Below the pieces are notes generated by a model, which saw only the letters and a program-made list of their open reading frames with translations, ran no database searches and had not been told where the DNA came from. A stretch of DNA of 64,000 nucleotides from an uncultured bacterium (lineage in GTDB: Bacteria > Bacillota > Clostridia > Lachnospirales > Lachnospiraceae), in the NCBI GenBank assembly GCA_947073545.1, contig CAMTMP010000001.1, forward strand, positions 62,001 through 126,000, given 5' to 3'. This document shows positions 49,426 through 59,861 of this stretch, piece after piece; positions within the stretch are counted from its first letter, which is position 1; each line of letters starts with the position of its first letter. The translations under genes were made by a program, and so were the position numbers.

Positions 49426-50088
49426 GTGAACCGAAAAATCATCTCACGCCGGATCGCGGATATCCAGAACAGCCTTTCACGGCTGAACAGCCATATCTGC
49501 GCCATGGATTCCCTGGATATCCAGCGTTATCCGGAAAACTATGAAACCATGTCAACCGAAGCCGCCCTGCGGGCCGAAGAGACCGCCTGCCAGCTCAGGA
49601 ATCTCCTCTACGCTTCCACCTCTGTCCCAAAAGCAGAGTACCTTGTGAAAGCCGGGGAAGTACACGGCATTAAGATCAGCTATGAAAACGGCATCCTGGA
49701 GGTATCCCTTCCACGGCTGCTTCCAAAGAAAAAAATGCGGCAGAGCAGCCTGTTCCTGCTTGATCCTCTCCATGCAACTCTGGGACAGTATGCAAAAGAA
49801 CATCCCATGCCCCACTTCCGGGAATGCGTGGTATGCATCTCTCACGTATACGACCATGAACTGCCGGACTGGTGCCTTCTGGACTATGACAACCTGCAGC
49901 AGAAACAGATCCTGGATGCTATCGCCCTGTATGTGATGGCGGACGACAGCGGGCTTTTATGTGATGCCTACAATACCACGGAGCTTGGGGATCAGAACGG
50001 CACCCATATCTACATCATGGAAAAAAGCCGCTTTGCCGGATGGCTCTCCGGCAGGAAAAAGGAGCTGAAATCCATATCGGATTTTTAA
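49426..50088 (+). CDS. hypothetical conjugation-operon protein
   Basis: Intact ORF collinear with the operon. Confidence 0.6.
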   Translation: MNRKIISRRIADIQNSLSRLNSHICAMDSLDIQRYPENYETMSTEAALRAEETACQLRNLLYASTSVPKAEYLVKAGEVHGIKISYENGILEVSLPRLLPKKKMRQSSLFLLDPLHATLGQYAKEHPMPHFRECVVCISHVYDHELPDWCLLDYDNLQQKQILDAIALYVMADDSGLLCDAYNTTELGDQNGTHIYIMEKSRFAGWLSGRKKELKSISDF

Positions 50089-50230
50089 TGGTTTTTGGGC
50101 TTTCCTCACCCCATACAGCCAGAACCAGAAAAATATTGCATTTATTGGACTTTATCTGCGGCTGACGGAATTCTGTTTACCGAAGTCTTTAGCCGCCCCG
50201 GTAAAGAACCGGAAAAGGAGGTGATTTTTT

Positions 50231-51352
50231 ATGTCCCATAAGGACACATTTCCCAGGCAGGACACACTGGGCCGTTACCTGCTTGAACTGGCCGCTGTCT
50301 GCGGCGAGTTCCCGTCCAGCCTTCTCCCCCGCATCCCCGGCAGTCCCAGTTATAAGGAGGCGGTCATAACTTCACTGAAAAAAGAGGGGCTGCTGCGGGT
50401 ATTCTACAAAGACAGGCTGCGAGGTTTCCGCCTGGGACGGCGGACAAAGGGCATGCTTCTGGCAGAGAACCCCGAACGGTTTTCCTTTTACCTGACCGGG
50501 GATACGGACACCAACCGGATCAGGAGCGAAGTGACGAGAAGGATGAGGCTGCACCGGACAGCGGAGACTTATGCCGCCATGCTGAACGCAGGTGCGGCTG
50601 TCTTCCGGGACGAAAAGCCCCCTGTCTTTTTACCGGAGGCTGTTCCCATCCCCGTCCTGAAAACCCCTGCCTTTTACAGTTCCCGCGAGGTTAAGGAAAT
50701 GGGGATTGAGATGGTAAAGATCAGAAGTTCCCGTATGACCGGCGTGCTCCTTGCGCCGTCCGGCATCTTCCTTACCTATAACAGCGGCCCGTATATGGCC
50801 AAATGGGACTACCGGGCAGAACAGCGGGCACAGGTTTTATTAAGGATGGTCCTCTGCCACCAGCGGATGTCCTTCCAATATGCCAGGACGGAAGTTTCCG
50901 GCCTGCTGTTTTGCGACACCCTGGAACCTTTTTATCAGATTCTGGAAGAAAGCGACAGCCATACCCGCTGTTTCTTCCTTCTGGACGGGAACTATGAGCA
51001 TTTTTACTACCTGACCAACGACCATTACGGGGATACGCTGCTGAAACTCTTATGCGACCCGGTAAAAACAGTGGAACTTGACCACATGCTGATGCAGGGC
51101 CTTTGCCCAAAGGACGCGGGACTTCCCATAGAGCATGACGCCCTGGACGGGAACGGAAATCCGGTCCTGTTCGGCTATTTTCTGGATATCCCCCGCATCA
51201 ACCGTTTCCATACGGCGCTCCAGCTGCAGGAACGGACAGGAACCCTTATCTGCTTTGACTTCCAAAAGGAAGTTCTCCACCGCTCCTGCGGCGGGCAGGC
51301 AGAGTTTTCCACCATCAGCTTTGCAAAATTTGAAAGGAGGTTTTTCCCATAG
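50231..51352 (+). CDS. hypothetical protein, possible replication-relaxation/MobC-like role
   Basis: ORF directly upstream of virD4 with strong SD (AAAAGGAGG); function is inferred only from position and wHTH-like N-terminus. Confidence 0.55.
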   Translation: MSHKDTFPRQDTLGRYLLELAAVCGEFPSSLLPRIPGSPSYKEAVITSLKKEGLLRVFYKDRLRGFRLGRRTKGMLLAENPERFSFYLTGDTDTNRIRSEVTRRMRLHRTAETYAAMLNAGAAVFRDEKPPVFLPEAVPIPVLKTPAFYSSREVKEMGIEMVKIRSSRMTGVLLAPSGIFLTYNSGPYMAKWDYRAEQRAQVLLRMVLCHQRMSFQYARTEVSGLLFCDTLEPFYQILEESDSHTRCFFLLDGNYEHFYYLTNDHYGDTLLKLLCDPVKTVELDHMLMQGLCPKDAGLPIEHDALDGNGNPVLFGYFLDIPRINRFHTALQLQERTGTLICFDFQKEVLHRSCGGQAEFSTISFAKFERRFFP

Positions 51353-53370
51353 ACAAGAAAAAATTACTGAAAGGGCTGATCACTGCCCCCATCGCCGTCC
51401 TTGCCATCCTGTATGCGGGCGGCTATCTGGGGCAGTTCATCGGCAACTACGCCCTCTGGAAACAGGGCGGCGGCTATCCGGGGGACGGCACTTCCCCCCT
51501 GTCTCCCTCTCCCGTCCTGTCTGTCTGCCTCCGTGCGGCGGTGCATCCGCCATACGGGATCTACGGGATATTTATCTGCATCGGGCTTCTTGCGGTACTT
51601 CTGCTCCTTATCATGCGGATCGGATACAGCGATACCGGGGAATATGACGAAGACCGGAATTTCACCTATTCCGCCAAAGGCACCTACGGCACGTCCGGAT
51701 GGATGAGCCGTAAGGAAATGGCCGGCGTGCTGGAGCTGGTGTCCGATTTACACAAGTATCAGGGAATTGTTCTGGGCATGCTGGACCGGAAAGCAGTCTG
51801 TGTGCCGGAGAAAACAAGACTCAACAGCAACCTGGCAGTCTACGGCGCCAGCGGCTCCATGAAGACCCGTTCCTTCTGTATGAACCGCATCCTGCAGGGG
51901 GTATCCCGCGGGGAATCCCTGGTGATCTGTGATCCCAAATCGGAGTTATACGAAAAGTCCAGCGAATACCTGCGTGACAAAGGCTATACCGTCCGTGTGT
52001 TCAATCTGGTCAATCCCGAAAACTCGGATTCCTGGAACTGTCTTTCAGAAGTGGAGGGGCAGGAACTGATGGCACAGCTCTTTGTGGATGTCATCATCAG
52101 GAATACCACTGGCGGCGGCAAGGGAGACCATTTCTGGGATTCCGCAGAAATGAACCTGTTAAAAGCACTGGTGCTGTATGTGGACAAGGGCTACCCGCCG
52201 GAGAACCGGAACATGGGCCAGGTTTACCAGCTCATTACCCTCAATTCCGAAACAGCGCTGAACAGCCTGTTTGAAGTCCTGCCCATCAACCACCCGGCAA
52301 AAGCCCCTTACAGCCTTTTCAAGCAGGCATCCGATTCTGTGCGGAGCGGTGTTATCATCGGGCTGGGGAGCCGCCTGCAGGTATTCCAGTCGGAACTGAT
52401 CAAAAAGATCACGGCAAGGGATGAAATCGACCTGGAACTGCTGGGACAGAAACCCTGTGCCTATTTCCTTGTGACCAGCGACCAGGACAGCACCTTTGAT
52501 TTTCTGGCATCCCTGTTTTTATCCTTTGTGTTCATCAAGCTGGTGCGGTATGCGGATAAAAACTGTGAGGGCGGAAGGCTTCCTGTGCCCGTCCATGTAT
52601 TAGGGGAGGAGCTGACCGCCTGCGGAACCATCCCCGACCTCTCCCGGCGCCTGAGCGTGATCCGCTCCCGGAACATCTCCATGTCCTGCGTGTTCCAGAA
52701 CCTTGCGGGACTGCAGAACCGGTATCCGCTGAACCTCTGGCAGGAGATCTTAGGGAATTGTGATGTCCAGCTCTTTCTGGGATGCACTGACCCCCTGACT
52801 GCGGAATTTGTCTCCTCCCGTACCGGACTGGCAAGCGTGGCAGTCTCCAGCAAGTCCAAGCAGTTAGGAACCTGGCGGATCTCCAACTACACGCCGGAGT
52901 ACCGGGAGACCAGCGGTGTGGGAAAGCGGCCTGTGCTGACGCCTGATGAAGTGCTGCGCCTGTCCATTGATGAAGCTCTGGTCATCATCCGTGGAAAGAA
53001 GACCTTAAAGGTGGATAAGATGGATTATTCCAAACATCCGGAATATCCCCTGCTGCGCTCCTGCAAGGCATCCGCTCATATCCCGGAATGGAGACGGCTG
53101 GAAATGGAAACGGCTGCCCCACCGGAACCGGCCATAAAGCCCGCTCCACAAAAAGGAGTTACAACGCAGGCAGGAAAAACAGCTTCCAGACCCACCCCAA
53201 AGGCAGGGACGAAGCCCGTCACAAAAGGGAATGCAAAGACACCGGCACCGGATGCACAGCAGAAAGCATCCTCTTCTTCGGCAGCCATGCCGAAAAAGGA
53301 TTCCCCTGCCGCATCTTCCGGCACGCCTGCCGGGATCGTATCCACGGACAGGGATTCCATCATGTCCTGA
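51349..53370 (+). CDS. VirD4/TraG-type coupling protein
   Basis: AVYGASGSMKTRSFCMNRIL (Walker A variant), SLVICDPKSELYEKSSEYLRDKGYTVRVFNLVNPENSDSWN; open frame extends 64 codons upstream of the track's GTG to an ATA codon spaced from AAAGGAGG. Confidence 0.88.
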   Translation: MDKKKLLKGLITAPIAVLAILYAGGYLGQFIGNYALWKQGGGYPGDGTSPLSPSPVLSVCLRAAVHPPYGIYGIFICIGLLAVLLLLIMRIGYSDTGEYDEDRNFTYSAKGTYGTSGWMSRKEMAGVLELVSDLHKYQGIVLGMLDRKAVCVPEKTRLNSNLAVYGASGSMKTRSFCMNRILQGVSRGESLVICDPKSELYEKSSEYLRDKGYTVRVFNLVNPENSDSWNCLSEVEGQELMAQLFVDVIIRNTTGGGKGDHFWDSAEMNLLKALVLYVDKGYPPENRNMGQVYQLITLNSETALNSLFEVLPINHPAKAPYSLFKQASDSVRSGVIIGLGSRLQVFQSELIKKITARDEIDLELLGQKPCAYFLVTSDQDSTFDFLASLFLSFVFIKLVRYADKNCEGGRLPVPVHVLGEELTACGTIPDLSRRLSVIRSRNISMSCVFQNLAGLQNRYPLNLWQEILGNCDVQLFLGCTDPLTAEFVSSRTGLASVAVSSKSKQLGTWRISNYTPEYRETSGVGKRPVLTPDEVLRLSIDEALVIIRGKKTLKVDKMDYSKHPEYPLLRSCKASAHIPEWRRLEMETAAPPEPAIKPAPQKGVTTQAGKTASRPTPKAGTKPVTKGNAKTPAPDAQQKASSSSAAMPKKDSPAASSGTPAGIVSTDRDSIMS

Positions 53371-53440
53371 AACCAAAATGCTATGGAACAGCCCATTTCC
53401 GGGCTGTTATATAGAATAACAACACAATGGAGGTAAACAT

Positions 53441-55051
53441 ATGACAAGAAAAAAAGAAGTTATGGAACTGGAAAACCCTGCTATGGAAGGGAATACCCCT
53501 TTGGACGGAACGGACACAGAGGCCGGGGCTTCTCCCGCTGAAGGAGACAGCGCCCTGACGGAAACAGACGGGGACGGCATGGACTTAAATGAACTGCTGG
53601 GCAGCATGGACCAGGAAGCGTCTGCCGAGCCGGAGACAGAGTCCGGAATGCTCCCGGAGCTTACGGAGGATGAGATATTTGGGGAAATGCCGGAAGATAT
53701 GGATGGCTCTGATGCTGTACACGGCACGGACGAAGATGCCGGCGGCTCCGATGAAGCACAGCCGGGATCAGTATCCGCTCCTGAAACAGAAATTCCTGCT
53801 GCAAAAGGAAGACGCGCCACACGCAGAAAAAAAGAGGAATCCCCTGAAAAAGCTGACGGAGAAACACAAAAAATGGAAACCGAAATGCCGGGCCCCTCTG
53901 AAACGGTTTCTGACGATGTACCCCATTCCCCGGATGCTTCTGTCATTCCCGATACAGACGGGCCGGCAGAGCATGCCGCAGATGAAGCGGCAGAAACCGT
54001 TCCCCCGGAAGATATGGAACCCGCCAGGGCAGAGCCGGGAGAAACGGATCTCCCCTCCGGGGAAAACACAGCCACAGCTGTGGCCACACCCAGTCCCGCA
54101 TCTCCTCCCTCCCGGCGTTCCGCAGGCAGGGGAAGAACAGAGGATGTCCCTGTGCTGACATTGGAAGTACGGGGAGAAGTGGAAACGGAGGAGTCCCGTG
54201 AGGATACCATCTGGCATGAGATCCACAATGCCTACCGCACCAGGCGCATCCTTACCGGGCAGCTTGGCGGGATTGAGCAGACAGACAATGGCAAGACCAT
54301 TTCCATCGTAGACTATAAGGGATTCCGCATTGTGATTCCCTTAAAGGAAATGATGATCAATATCGGCCGCAGCCCCTCCGGACAGGAATATACGGAGCTG
54401 ATGCTGCGCCAGAACAAGATCCTCGGCAACATGCTTGGGGCAGAGATCGACTTTATCGTAAAAGGCATTGACTCCAAATCCCGCAGCGTGGTGGCAAGCC
54501 GGAAAGAGGCCATGCTCCGGAAACGGCAGATCTTCTATCTGGATACGGATGCTGCAGGGATGTACCGGATCTATGAAGGACGTATCGCCCAGGCCCGTGT
54601 GATCGCTGTGGCAGAGAAAGTCATCCGGGTGGAAGTTTTCGGAGTGGAATGCTCCATCATGGCCCGCGACCTTGCCTGGGAGTGGATCGGGGATGCCCAT
54701 GAACGTTTTTCTGTGGGTGACCAGGTGCTTGTACGCATCCTGAACGTGCGCCGTGACAGCCTGGAGGATATGGGGATCAAAGCTGATATCAAGAGCGTAT
54801 CCCAGAACACCAGCCACGACAACCTGAAAAAATGCCGCATCCAGAGCAAGTATGCCGGCAAGGTCACGGACGTACATAAAGGTGTGGTCTATATCCGGCT
54901 CTCCAACGGCGTCAATGCGGTGGCCCACTCCTGCTATGACTATCGGACTCCCGGCAAGAAGGATGATGTGAGCTTTGCCGTGACACGGCTGGATGAAGAA
55001 CGGGGCGTGGCCGTGGGGATTATTACACGGATTATTCGGCAGAACTTATAA
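53441..55051 (+). CDS. S1 RNA-binding domain protein with long acidic disordered N-terminus
   Basis: C-terminal S1-like repeats (FSVGDQVLVRILNVRRDSLEDMGIKADIKSVSQNTSHDNLKKC...YAGKVTDVHKGVVYIRLSNGVNAVAHS); about 230-aa Asp/Glu/Pro-rich N-terminus. Confidence 0.75.
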   Translation: MTRKKEVMELENPAMEGNTPLDGTDTEAGASPAEGDSALTETDGDGMDLNELLGSMDQEASAEPETESGMLPELTEDEIFGEMPEDMDGSDAVHGTDEDAGGSDEAQPGSVSAPETEIPAAKGRRATRRKKEESPEKADGETQKMETEMPGPSETVSDDVPHSPDASVIPDTDGPAEHAADEAAETVPPEDMEPARAEPGETDLPSGENTATAVATPSPASPPSRRSAGRGRTEDVPVLTLEVRGEVETEESREDTIWHEIHNAYRTRRILTGQLGGIEQTDNGKTISIVDYKGFRIVIPLKEMMINIGRSPSGQEYTELMLRQNKILGNMLGAEIDFIVKGIDSKSRSVVASRKEAMLRKRQIFYLDTDAAGMYRIYEGRIAQARVIAVAEKVIRVEVFGVECSIMARDLAWEWIGDAHERFSVGDQVLVRILNVRRDSLEDMGIKADIKSVSQNTSHDNLKKCRIQSKYAGKVTDVHKGVVYIRLSNGVNAVAHSCYDYRTPGKKDDVSFAVTRLDEERGVAVGIITRIIRQNL

Positions 55052-55106
55052 CTTTCTGAGAATAAAGCGGAGCCGCTATAGAATGGCGGCTCCATTTTAT
55101 CTTGAA

Positions 55107-58100
55107 TCATTCTTGATTATCAATCATATTAAATATAAATCGAATATCTTGATGATTCGCTTTATATAGACTATCCCATATATCAAGGCACATGTTTTTA
55201 ATATTAGAATTATTTTGCCCTTTATCAAATAAACGTATTATACAATGAATAAAATTATTCATATTTAAACTTTTCATTTGCTCTGGCTCCAGCAAGGGAA
55301 TTTTATCTCCAACAGTTTTTAAGATATCTGCAAATTGTACAATGTCCATAACCTTTTCATCCAGATATTTTAAAAAATCATTTATCAAGTATCCTCCTTG
55401 GTTGGAATTCATCAAACAAATTAAAAAACCTTTATCTCTTGGTAATTCAATTTCAGAAAAAATCCGTCTAAGGTCATTTATCTCATCTTTAAACTTATCA
55501 ATAAAATGTATTATGATCTTTTCACTCAGATTATGAAATTCCTCCTTATTAAATGAAGATATTGCTTGTTGACAGACTTTACTTACTTGCTCTATTGTAT
55601 ACTGATATGACATAACAAAATTCTGCATCTGAGTATCGTTAAAATATATTGCAATAGCACAGCTCTGTTTAGCTGCCTCATCTGCAAGTTCTTCAAAGTT
55701 TGACTTGCAAGCAGAAATTATCCTTTCTCGGTAGAACTCAGAATCATGAGAATAATCTCTACTTATGATATTCCATGTGGCAGGTATACCAAGAATACGT
55801 GAATCTTTCGAAACAATCTTCTTAAATATTCTAACAGAAAAATCGGAATCAATATCATAATAAACCAAAGCGCTCTGCATAACAGCCATGCGAATTAAAT
55901 CATGTGAACTTTCACTTGCACTTATAATAATCTGTTTAAATTTATTCCCAAATTCTGGATGATTTGAAATTATTGCAGCAATAGCCCATAACGCACAACC
56001 ATTTACATTGCTTATTGAAGCATTATATAAGTCTTGTGGTGAATAATTAAACGACTCCTTTTTATTTCTACTTTCATAAAGATTATATTCTGAATCAGAA
56101 AATTCTAATGCAAACCCATTTAAAATATCAAAAATATCCTGTGGCCATTCTTGATCTGCATATTTCTCTATTAAATTTGTAATTGCAATACCCACACTAT
56201 GGCTTGATGTGTGTTTATAATAACGTATCACTTCCATGACTAATTCCATATCAATGATACATTCTTCATTTGAATATTCCATAAGTGCATTTAATACACC
56301 ACAAATATACCCACTATAACACTCCTTAGGAAAAGATAATGAAAGTTTTGCAAAATGTAAAGGTTTCTTTTTAGCTTGCCTGGAAAATGTATTAGCAAAT
56401 GTAAAATGGGAGGCTTCTATATAACATTCATCAGTTTCTTTTCCTCTTGAAAAATCTTTCATTTTTTCATTTGGTGTTTTAATAATATTTAACCATGTCT
56501 TGTCACTCAATCTATCAGCATACATGCTAACTGGAGAAGAGACTGCCTTTATAGGACCTGATAAGATCCCAGAGCAATAATTTGCTGTTTGTATACAGTG
56601 GTTTCTATTCAAAACATTTAACAAGTTTTGTGCATATGAAGACAAACGTGCATTATCCATATAAGGGAGTAATTCCTTTTGAAAACGTCCCCAATATGTA
56701 TAATACATGGCATCGAGAGGATGTTCTTTATTCATTCTTAACCGACACCTATAAATTTCTACCGTTCTTTTGACATCATCTTTCCAAGAACATATCCTTT
56801 CTTCCAATTCTTGAAATAATTCCGTTCTACATACAGATGAAAATTTTTGAATGATATGTTTTGTATATTTTAAATTGTCTTTTTCGGATGTATACACAAA
56901 AACCCTATACCTGAAATCAGACAAAAGCCATTCAATAGCATCATCACTATACGTTATTGGAAGTTCACCTATAGCATACATAATTATTTCATTGCCAACT
57001 ACAGATTTAGGATAATCCTTATTCTTCAAAAATAACAGCATTCCTACAGGCTCTTTTTTTGCAAATTCTGCAAATGCCATTTTCATCAATTCCACAATTG
57101 TTCTGACACATGACTCTTGATGAAGCCTCGGAAACCAAGCCTTGTACTTATTCCAATATTCCAAACTTAGACGTTCAGCAGAAAATGCTGGCGTCTCTTT
57201 ACAAATTTCTATAAATAATTCATTGACAAATAGCATGTAATTAGAAGTAACAAAGAATTTTGTATCATTTTCATCTCGAAAGATGACATCTTGAAATTTG
57301 TGCGCTATTTTGTTTTGTATGATTATTTTCATAAGTTGAACTGCCCGAAGGGCAGGACAATTTTTTAGAAAGACAAGAGATTTAAAATCTCTAAATATTT
57401 CAGGTGAATGTTTAAGCAATTTTATTCGAAATTCAAACATTTTCTCGGAATCACCCTTTAAATCTCCACATAAAGTATTGAAGATTTTTTTATCATCATG
57501 CAAATTACTACATCCGTATGGATATAGTTTTTCTGTCACAAAATCGGGGTCTTGATATTGTATTGATTTCAGTAAAAATAATCCTTCGCTTCCAAACCAA
57601 TTATATGATGGTATCATATCTAACTGCTTGATAAATACAGGATGTCCATAATAAACGGTTTGGATAATATAATTGTGCCATTCTGCCTTTTCAAGATAGG
57701 ATTCTGTAAATACATGAATAGCTTTATTTGGTGCTTCACATTGACCAATCGTTTCAAAGATTGCACATTTAAAATAATGTCTTATAGTATCTGAAACAAG
57801 CATGGTTTCACATTGCTTTAAAAACATATTTTTATCAGAATCAAGCAATGTTTGTAATATAATTAAAAACTGATAACGCAATTTAGGAGTTTGATTATCT
57901 CTAACACCCAAAATATCTGTCAATTCTACTCCTGAATATATATCCCTCATAGCTTTATATGCAATAAAATAATCCAGAAAGCTTTGATGAGTAAATGCTA
58001 TTGTATTTTCATTCCTAACTAACAATCCCTCCGAAATCAATAAATTTATTACTTTCTGCTTATTTTCAAACAGCATATATGGAAGTACAAATACAGCATT

Positions 58101-59660
58101 ATCATTCATTTTTGTCACAATATCATTTTTGCATTCAGTTACTTCCGCTTCTGATAAATGATTATCTATAGTGCAATTTTCCAGTATCTGTTTCCACCAT
58201 GTTTGCATCAACTGGTTCACAGACGTAATCGAATTTTTTCTTTCCTGTTTATTTAAGTGCGACCATACATACAATGAAGACGGTGTTCGTAATAATACCT
58301 TTAACCTTGTTGATAATGTACTATAATCAGACCCAACTGCTGTTTTAACATCACTATCACAAAGCAGGCCAACTTCTACTTTTTTCCAAAAGTAATTGCT
58401 GTCATTTTTTATATTAGAAAATAGCGATTGCAAACCTCTATCAGTTTCAAGATCAAAAGTTCGTGATACAAATACCACTGATATTTTTCCATTTTCATAT
58501 TTGTTAATATCATTGGCCTGGGATATCATTTCTTTGCATACATCTAACGCTACTGCAGAATGCCTCCCTATCCAACGCAGAGCATCAAGTTGATCCAAAA
58601 TCAACACACAGTTTTTTCCTGCTGATAATGTATGCAGACAATATATTGGCGACTCTGGCAAACCCAGTTTTTGTCCAAATTCATCTGCAGATGTATCTGG
58701 TACAAATTTATCTAATTTTATCCCCAGATATAATATCTGCGACTTTTGTAAAAACTCCATAATTTCCTGAATACATCCACTTTTTCCAACGCCGGCCTTC
58801 CCATGTATAATAAGAGAATTGCCCTGCATAATCTGATTTATTGTAAAATCTGTTTCCTTTCTATGAATGAGTTGATTATTGATAGCTTTGAATGTTCCCC
58901 AATATATTTCATTTAAAGTAGTAATCCTGTTTAGCACTCTATTGTCATGATGATAATTACGAACAGATATACCATGTCTTTCAGTAATGTATGCAATAAC
59001 ATCATTTGCCGTTATTTTAATTCCAAAACTTCCAGTATCATTTGCGTATTGTTCAAGTAGATTTCTTATGGTAGATGTCTTACCTGTAAAAATTGTTCCT
59101 ATACGTCCTTCTAAATCTCGCCTTTCCTCTTCTCCAATCGAATAATGTTCAAAATAACAATGAGCAAGTATATAGATAAGATTCTTTAATTCCTGTGGAT
59201 TATTTCTGTCGAGGCTATAGTGTTTTTCGCATTTACTAAATACTGTTTCAATTTTAGGATTATTTATTTGATACGCCAAAAAGTCTTGTGCTGACGAATT
59301 TGTTCTTGCTCGTTTACAAAGTTCATCTAATTCACCATATTGCAATGGGGAAATAAAGTAATAATACTTTTTGTCTCCGCTTTCAATATGCCTCTTAGAT
59401 CGTTTAAAAACATCATGGCGTTGAAGATCAGACATTGTCCATGAACCGTGTGTTGTATTACTTGCTTTACATTGATAGTAATTTTGATTTCCATGTGCAT
59501 CTGTGCTTATAAACTCAACACCTTCCCCTTCAACACCTAACGGTTCTACTTCCACAGAAACAATTTCTTCGTTTATAAGTCTAAGTAAAAGTTTCGCCAA
59601 ATAGCGATTTTCATATTGATTTCCATACTTATCTGCTCGTCCTCCGCTTTCTAAACTCAT
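55107..59660 (-). CDS. Avs-like STAND NTPase with N-terminal PD-(D/E)XK (Cap4-like) nuclease region
   Basis: 1517 aa; N-term GNQYENRYLAKLLLRL...EGEGVEFISTDAHGNQNYYQCKAS; Walker A IIHGKAGVGKSGCIQE; Walker B CVLILDQLDALRW; sensor-like FVSRTFDLETD; long C-terminal region. Confidence 0.75.
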   Translation of the reverse strand: MSLESGGRADKYGNQYENRYLAKLLLRLINEEIVSVEVEPLGVEGEGVEFISTDAHGNQNYYQCKASNTTHGSWTMSDLQRHDVFKRSKRHIESGDKKYYYFISPLQYGELDELCKRARTNSSAQDFLAYQINNPKIETVFSKCEKHYSLDRNNPQELKNLIYILAHCYFEHYSIGEEERRDLEGRIGTIFTGKTSTIRNLLEQYANDTGSFGIKITANDVIAYITERHGISVRNYHHDNRVLNRITTLNEIYWGTFKAINNQLIHRKETDFTINQIMQGNSLIIHGKAGVGKSGCIQEIMEFLQKSQILYLGIKLDKFVPDTSADEFGQKLGLPESPIYCLHTLSAGKNCVLILDQLDALRWIGRHSAVALDVCKEMISQANDINKYENGKISVVFVSRTFDLETDRGLQSLFSNIKNDSNYFWKKVEVGLLCDSDVKTAVGSDYSTLSTRLKVLLRTPSSLYVWSHLNKQERKNSITSVNQLMQTWWKQILENCTIDNHLSEAEVTECKNDIVTKMNDNAVFVLPYMLFENKQKVINLLISEGLLVRNENTIAFTHQSFLDYFIAYKAMRDIYSGVELTDILGVRDNQTPKLRYQFLIILQTLLDSDKNMFLKQCETMLVSDTIRHYFKCAIFETIGQCEAPNKAIHVFTESYLEKAEWHNYIIQTVYYGHPVFIKQLDMIPSYNWFGSEGLFLLKSIQYQDPDFVTEKLYPYGCSNLHDDKKIFNTLCGDLKGDSEKMFEFRIKLLKHSPEIFRDFKSLVFLKNCPALRAVQLMKIIIQNKIAHKFQDVIFRDENDTKFFVTSNYMLFVNELFIEICKETPAFSAERLSLEYWNKYKAWFPRLHQESCVRTIVELMKMAFAEFAKKEPVGMLLFLKNKDYPKSVVGNEIIMYAIGELPITYSDDAIEWLLSDFRYRVFVYTSEKDNLKYTKHIIQKFSSVCRTELFQELEERICSWKDDVKRTVEIYRCRLRMNKEHPLDAMYYTYWGRFQKELLPYMDNARLSSYAQNLLNVLNRNHCIQTANYCSGILSGPIKAVSSPVSMYADRLSDKTWLNIIKTPNEKMKDFSRGKETDECYIEASHFTFANTFSRQAKKKPLHFAKLSLSFPKECYSGYICGVLNALMEYSNEECIIDMELVMEVIRYYKHTSSHSVGIAITNLIEKYADQEWPQDIFDILNGFALEFSDSEYNLYESRNKKESFNYSPQDLYNASISNVNGCALWAIAAIISNHPEFGNKFKQIIISASESSHDLIRMAVMQSALVYYDIDSDFSVRIFKKIVSKDSRILGIPATWNIISRDYSHDSEFYRERIISACKSNFEELADEAAKQSCAIAIYFNDTQMQNFVMSYQYTIEQVSKVCQQAISSFNKEEFHNLSEKIIIHFIDKFKDEINDLRRIFSEIELPRDKGFLICLMNSNQGGYLINDFLKYLDEKVMDIVQFADILKTVGDKIPLLEPEQMKSLNMNNFIHCIIRLFDKGQNNSNIKNMCLDIWDSLYKANHQDIRFIFNMIDNQE

Positions 59661-59782
59661 TGCTATCTCCTCTTATATAAATAATATCTTTAATGCAATT
59701 TCCAATATAATTGAATTTTATCACACGAACATTGATATTTCTACAAGGTTATCATGCTAAAAATATTTCATAAAAATAAATT

Positions 59783-59837
59783 GGCACAACATTGGCACGG
59801 TTCTGCTCTTTCCCCGTAAAGGCATCCATGCTATACT
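59783..59837 (+). promoter_or_regulatory. second copy of ICE operon promoter
   Basis: GGCAC at 59783 and 59794 (11-bp phase); 30-bp block 59791-59820 identical to 41673-41702; extended -10 TGCTATACT at the same 41-bp offset. Confidence 0.7.
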
Positions 59838-59861
59838 TGGTACAGTCAAAAATATGTAAAG

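Noticed and set aside
53407-54228. 273-aa minus-strand Ser-rich ORF
   Set aside because: Antisense to the acidic low-complexity half of the S1-domain gene; explained by codon bias
41673-59820. The 30-bp direct repeats as recombination (att) sites bounding an inner mobile unit
   Set aside because: The identically spaced -10 elements and leader terminators downstream of both copies favour a promoter role; no recombinase lies between them
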